From assembly GCA_965228695.1 (NCBI GenBank), contig CBDDIB010000002.1, positions 3,534,001 to 3,598,000 on the forward strand: 64,000 nt of DNA, in the 5' to 3' direction. Below the pieces are notes generated by a model that was not told where the DNA came from, searched no databases, and saw only the letters and a program-made list of their open reading frames with translations. The position numbers and the translations under genes are program-made. This DNA is from JAJFJD01 sp965228695. Its GTDB lineage: Bacteria > Pseudomonadota > Alphaproteobacteria > UBA8366. Positions 60,510-64,000 of the stretch are shown here, piece by piece (the stretch's first letter is position 1; the number at the start of each line of letters is the position of its first letter).

Positions 60510-61289
60510 ATGATCATCGCTCAAATCTCCGACACGCATATCGACCTTAAACATCCGCTCGGCACGGACCGAATTCGCAACCTCGAGCAATGCGTAGACG
60601 GCATCAATCGGCTCGACCCTTTACCGGATGTCGTCATACACACCGGGGATCTCACGAATACCGGCCATCCGGCGGAATATGAGAAAGCGGAGAGGATTCT
60701 CGGCGATTTGCGGCCGCCCCTATACATCGCGGCGGGCAATCGGGATGACCGGGTGGCGCTTCGGACGGTCTTCACCGACGGCCAAAACCTGATGCCCGGT
60801 TCCGATTTCGTGCAGTACCGGGTGGATGACTTCCCGGTGCGTCTGATGATTCTCGACACGCTTACCGAAGACACGAACAAAGGTGATTTCTGCGCGGCAC
60901 GGGCTGACAGCCTGTCGGCCGCGCTATCCGACGATGCGACGAAACCGACCGCGGTGTTCATGCATCATCCCGCCTTCGAAGTCGTGGAGTCGAAGTACCC
61001 GATCCAGTTCGAATCGCGGGACGCGATGGCGCGGATGGAAGAGACGCTGAACCGGCATGGGCATGTCATACGGGCTTTTTGCGGGCACACCCATCGCGCT
61101 ACGACCGGCAAGATCGGGGCGATACCGGTCAGCAGCACCCCCAGCGTCGCCGTGGATCTGCGCCTCGGCGACTATCCGGAGGCGTATCGATCGGTTCCGC
61201 TGTATCAGGTCCACACATTCGACGGCACAGGCGGCTTCGTGAGTGAGATGCGGCCTGCCGGAGTCGCCAATATGGGGACGGCGGCTTAG
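60510..61289 (+). CDS. Metallophosphoesterase, CpdA-like
   Basis: A 259-residue calcineurin-like phosphoesterase: IAQISDTHID (D-x-H metal site), VIHTGDLTN, AAGNRDDRV, MHHPAF and GHTHRATTG. All dinuclear-metal motifs are present, but the usual G-N-H-D reads G-N-R-D, so the catalytic His is replaced by Arg. CpdA-type enzymes hydrolyse 3',5'-cAMP or related phosphodiesters. The change may alter or weaken activity. The ATG at 60510 fits the family start; a TTG six codons upstream is less likely. The neighbouring genes suggest a link to nucleotide or inositol-phosphodiester turnover, but this is inference. Confidence 0.82.
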   Translation: MIIAQISDTHIDLKHPLGTDRIRNLEQCVDGINRLDPLPDVVIHTGDLTNTGHPAEYEKAERILGDLRPPLYIAAGNRDDRVALRTVFTDGQNLMPGSDFVQYRVDDFPVRLMILDTLTEDTNKGDFCAARADSLSAALSDDATKPTAVFMHHPAFEVVESKYPIQFESRDAMARMEETLNRHGHVIRAFCGHTHRATTGKIGAIPVSSTPSVAVDLRLGDYPEAYRSVPLYQVHTFDGTGGFVSEMRPAGVANMGTAA

Positions 61290-61379
61290 ACCGGCGCACG
61301 ACGGCCCTGCGCAGGCTTCTTGCCGTGTCGCGGGCCGTTAGATCTAATGCGGGATGCAAACTCCCGGAGGATACCCATC

Positions 61380-61739
61380 GTGACGTCACCGACGCTTGCC
61401 GAGCTGACGGACCGCCTCATCGCCTTTCGCGACTCCCGGGATTGGCGGCAATTCCATTCCCTGAAGAATCTCATCCTGTCCGCCAATCTCGAATCGGCCG
61501 AACTGCTTGAATTGACGCAGTGGAAGGACGATGACGCCGTCGAATCCGCGGCGGCGGACCCGGCATTCAACCGCCGGCTGGGGGAGGAAAGCGCGGATGT
61601 GTTGCTCTACCTGCTGCTGATAGCGGAGCGGGCAGGGTTCGACCTCGCGGCCGCCGCGGCGGCAAAGATCGACGTCAACGAGAAGAAGTATCCGGTGGAG
61701 AAAGCGCGCGGGAACGCGCGCAAATATACTGAGCTGTGA
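61380..61739 (+). CDS. MazG-like nucleotide pyrophosphohydrolase (dCTPase type)
   Basis: A 119-residue all-helical protein: ELTDRLIAFRDSRDWRQFHSLKNLILSANLESAELLELTQW carries the first EXXE metal motif (ESAE), and EESADVLLYLLLIAERAGFD the second (EEsaD). A C-terminal KIDVNEKKYPVEKARG follows. Length and pattern match the single-domain MazG/DCTPP1 group, which cleaves nucleoside triphosphates, often non-canonical dCTP. GTG start with GGAGG 9 nt upstream. It is convergent with aprA. Confidence 0.88.
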   Translation: MTSPTLAELTDRLIAFRDSRDWRQFHSLKNLILSANLESAELLELTQWKDDDAVESAAADPAFNRRLGEESADVLLYLLLIAERAGFDLAAAAAAKIDVNEKKYPVEKARGNARKYTEL

Positions 61740-61790
61740 CGGTTCCTGTACCGTCGGAGGAAGCGCAAGAGCGTCCGCCGCAAAAGCCAA

Positions 61791-61827
61791 GGAGCCGACC
61801 CGCCGTTCTCGCGGCTTGGTCGGCCCC
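61791..61827. terminator. Hairpin between convergent MazG-like and aprA genes
   Basis: GGAGCCGACC (61791-61800) pairs with GGTCGGCCCC (61818-61827) with one mismatch around a 17-base loop that can itself pair partly. On the minus strand it is followed by TTGGCTTTTGC. It lies between the two convergent stops and could end both transcripts. Confidence 0.45.
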
Positions 61828-61854
61828 TCCAGCCATAACTTCTATCGGTCGGCG

Positions 61855-63696
61855 TTACTCGACGATGTGATAGACCGGCGCTTTTTCCATCGTCCACTTG
61901 CCGGATTCGGCGTCGTATTGGGACAACGTGAAACAGTGCCAATCTTCGTCGTTCAACTGCATGTGGTCGCCCCGGTAGTAGTAACCGGGCCACCGCGTTT
62001 CCTTCCGGAAGAGCGTGTGATGCATGACGGATTCTGACGCCAACAAACGGTGCCTGAATTCCCAGGTCCGTTGCAGTTGATGATAGTCCTCGGCACCGAT
62101 ATGCTCCGCGTCTTCCTTCAACATATCCATCAGTTCGAGACCGCGCGTGAGCAACGGTTCGTTGGTCATGTAATTCACGGAAATGCCGCCGCAGTACTCG
62201 TCCATGAGCTTTTCCAGACGCTGCAGCGCGTGAAGCGGCAGAATATAGCTCGGGGATACCGTACCACCGACGATTTCGTTGCGGCCAACTTCGTAATTCT
62301 CGAGCGGTTGATAAATTTCGGCCTCGAGCCGGTCGATTTCGGCCTCGTCGAGTTGGGTATCTTCCCCCACGTCGTTCATGTAGTTGACCGCCGCCTTGCC
62401 GGCGATTCGGCCCTCGGTGAACGACCCCGACGAGAATTTATGCGGGGTGCCGCCGCTGGCGTCGCCGGCGCCGAACAACCCATCGACCGTCATCATCCGG
62501 TTGTAGCCCCACCGGTATTCGGGCGGCGCGTAATCCTCCGGACCGCTGGCCCAAGCCCCGGAACAGGTCGCGTGCGAGCCCATGACATAGGGCTCGGACG
62601 TGGTCAGTTCGGGGTTGATCTCCTTCGGGTCGATGTTCTGCGACGCCCACACGACGGCTTGGCCGATCGTCATGCCGAGGAAGTTCTCCCAGCCGACGGT
62701 TTCCTTGTGGGGATCCTGGAACGCTTCCTTGGTGACCATCCGGATCGGACCGCCGCCGTTCGCGACTTCCCGAAGCAGGGCGTGGTTGCGCAAACACGTC
62801 GGCACGGGGTGCCGGTCGATATAGTCGCCGACGAGTTCCTTGGTGTTGTCGTACCACTTGGATTCGTACTCGTCTCCGTAGGCATTCTGCGTGTAGGTGC
62901 CCAGATGCAGGAAATACGCGCCGACCGGCCCATACCCGTCCTTGAAACGGGTCAGAACGATGCGGTTCTCCATCTGGGTCATTTTAGCGCCGACTTGAAT
63001 TGGCAGGCCGTAGGCCGACGCGCTGCTCCAGGGCGCGTACCAGGTACGCCCCATGCCTTCGCCGACGGAGCGCGGCTTGAAGATATGCGACGCGCCGCCC
63101 GCGGCGACGATCACCGCCTTCGCCTTGAATACGTAAAAATCCCCGGTCCGGACGTTAAAGCCCACCGCACCGGCCGCCCGGTTCGGGTTCTTCTTGTCCA
63201 TGAGAAGGTGAGTCACCATGATCCGATTGTAAACGTCGGTCGCGGCCTTGCGGGCCGCTTCCGCGACGATCGGCTTGTAGCTCTCGCCGTGGATCATGAT
63301 CTGCCACTTGCCTTCGCGCTGGTAGCGGCCGGTCTCCGGGTCCTTCATGATCGGAAGGCCCCACTCCTCGAACTTGTGCACCGTCGAATCGACGTGCCGT
63401 CCGATGTCGTAGGCCAGGTCCTCGCGGACCAGCCCCATCAGGTCGTTACTGGCATATTTCACAAAGTCTTCGGGCTGATTCTCGTTCCACTGCATGCCCA
63501 TGTAGCAGTTGATGGCGTACAGCCCCTGCGCGACGGCGCCGCTGCGTTCGATGTTGGCCTTCTCGACACAGACGACTTTCAGGTCGCGCCCCCAGTAGCG
63601 GGATTCGTATGTCGCGCCGCAGCCGGCCATACCGCCGCCGACGACGAGAACGTCGGACTCAACGACTATTTTTTTTCTTCTTGAGAAAAGGCCCAT
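61855..63696 (-). CDS. aprA: Adenylylsulfate reductase, alpha subunit
   Basis: A 613-residue flavoprotein of the fumarate-reductase family: FAD motif VLVVGGGMAGCGATYESRY near 17-35, EKANIERSGAVAQGLYAIN, AKAVIVAAGGASHIFKPRS, VMGSHATCSGAW, DGLFGAGDASGGTPHKFSSGSFTEGR, and the typical C-terminus RWPGYYYRGDHMQLNDEDWHCFTLSQYD. AprA converts APS and sulfite/AMP, in sulfate reduction or, in sulfur oxidisers, in reverse. Its ATG overlaps the aprB stop by one base (TGATG), so the subunits are coupled. Direction of the reaction cannot be read, but a sulfur-oxidising role is usual in Alphaproteobacteria. Confidence 0.95.
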   Translation of the reverse strand: MGLFSRRKKIVVESDVLVVGGGMAGCGATYESRYWGRDLKVVCVEKANIERSGAVAQGLYAINCYMGMQWNENQPEDFVKYASNDLMGLVREDLAYDIGRHVDSTVHKFEEWGLPIMKDPETGRYQREGKWQIMIHGESYKPIVAEAARKAATDVYNRIMVTHLLMDKKNPNRAAGAVGFNVRTGDFYVFKAKAVIVAAGGASHIFKPRSVGEGMGRTWYAPWSSASAYGLPIQVGAKMTQMENRIVLTRFKDGYGPVGAYFLHLGTYTQNAYGDEYESKWYDNTKELVGDYIDRHPVPTCLRNHALLREVANGGGPIRMVTKEAFQDPHKETVGWENFLGMTIGQAVVWASQNIDPKEINPELTTSEPYVMGSHATCSGAWASGPEDYAPPEYRWGYNRMMTVDGLFGAGDASGGTPHKFSSGSFTEGRIAGKAAVNYMNDVGEDTQLDEAEIDRLEAEIYQPLENYEVGRNEIVGGTVSPSYILPLHALQRLEKLMDEYCGGISVNYMTNEPLLTRGLELMDMLKEDAEHIGAEDYHQLQRTWEFRHRLLASESVMHHTLFRKETRWPGYYYRGDHMQLNDEDWHCFTLSQYDAESGKWTMEKAPVYHIVE

Positions 63697-64000
63697 CAAA
63701 CAACTCCCTGTTTGAGCTTTGCGGGATCCAACTTCGGCAACCCGCCCTCGATGTTCAACGCATCGGGCTCATGCGCCAATTCCTCCGACTTGTACGCGGC
63801 CTCGGAAGGCGCTTCGTACTCTTCCGCCGATTTGATCGACCCCCAGGGCGTGGTCCGGATCGGCGACACGAAATTCTTCTCGCGGCCGTCCCGGAACTTC
63901 AACCGCCAGGAAATCGTGCCTTTCTCCTCCTCGCGGAGCGTCCGAACGCTATGGCCCAACGGGGCGAAATCGGCGTAACCGCGGCAATCGATCGCATTCT
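63696..64000 (-). CDS. aprB: Adenylylsulfate reductase, beta subunit, partial (5' end beyond window)
   Basis: The visible C-terminal 101 residues read NAIDCRGYADFAPLGHSVRT, then EEEKGTISWRLKFRDGREKNF and PIRTTPWGSI. They end with the long tail (SAEEYEAPSEAAYKSEEL..., KLKQGVV) that wraps around AprA in known structures. The ferredoxin-like 2x[4Fe-4S] domain must lie beyond the right edge. The gene continues off the window; no start can be given. It precedes aprA with a one-base stop/start overlap, the normal aprBA order. Confidence 0.95.
   Translation of the reverse strand, partial: NAIDCRGYADFAPLGHSVRTLREEEKGTISWRLKFRDGREKNFVSPIRTTPWGSIKSAEEYEAPSEAAYKSEELAHEPDALNIEGGLPKLDPAKLKQGVV

Overview
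The window is a chromosomal segment of a GC-rich bacterium. An alphaproteobacterium of the Rhodospirillales type is the best inference. It is based on the many CoA-transferases, LLM flavoenzymes and amidohydrolases, a CueR/HmrR-type regulator, two proteins with VPLPA-like C-terminal sorting tails, and an aprBA pair. No rRNA, complete tRNA, CRISPR array, transposase or phage gene was found. Most genes are ordinary catabolic genes at high GC. Two AT-rich stretches (about 22.3-25.9 kb and 36.3-37.5 kb) look foreign.

Layout. 0-8.5 kb: a partial TctC-type receptor, an epimerase, a TauD dioxygenase plus enolase-superfamily pair, a DUF4089/amidase pair, a small Flp-like pilin, two REP-like palindromes, an amidohydrolase and a GST. 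8.5-18.6 kb: a chitosanase-like/peptidoglycan-binding protein, a NaChBac-type voltage-gated channel, a CueR regulator with a visible operator, a diheme cytochrome c, a CHASE2-PAS-GGDEF-EAL protein, and a divergent FecR / TpsB pair. 18.7-22.3 kb: an unusually arranged CoA-transferase, a TPP enzyme and an NTF2-like protein. 22.5-33.9 kb: a surface-glycan block with four multi-spanning membrane proteins (two of them divergent paralogues), two methyltransferases, asparagine synthase and a GtrB/ArnC-like GT2.

34-54 kb: catabolic clusters. One has a crotonase, a Cys-less thiolase-fold protein and a DUF35 protein, resembling hydratase/retro-aldolase modules. Another has thiolase, an MlrC-type M81 peptidase, a FAD/GcvT dehydrogenase, an SDR and a CaiB-type transferase. 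Three LLM flavoenzymes, a second TauD dioxygenase, two sorting-tail proteins and several small or unknown proteins are scattered among them. One unknown gene ends in a 35-bp unit repeated three times.

54-64 kb: the most interesting part. A single protein fuses inositol-3-phosphate synthase to a sugar-phosphate nucleotidyltransferase. It lies tail-to-tail with a CDP-alcohol phosphatidyltransferase whose sequence resembles di-myo-inositol-phosphate-phosphate synthases. Together they predict a CDP-inositol route to an inositol phosphodiester or inositol lipid. Next come a Cys-less PAPS-reductase-like protein, a CpdA-like phosphoesterase, a MazG-like pyrophosphohydrolase, and aprA with the 3' end of aprB (adenylylsulfate reductase), which runs off the right edge.
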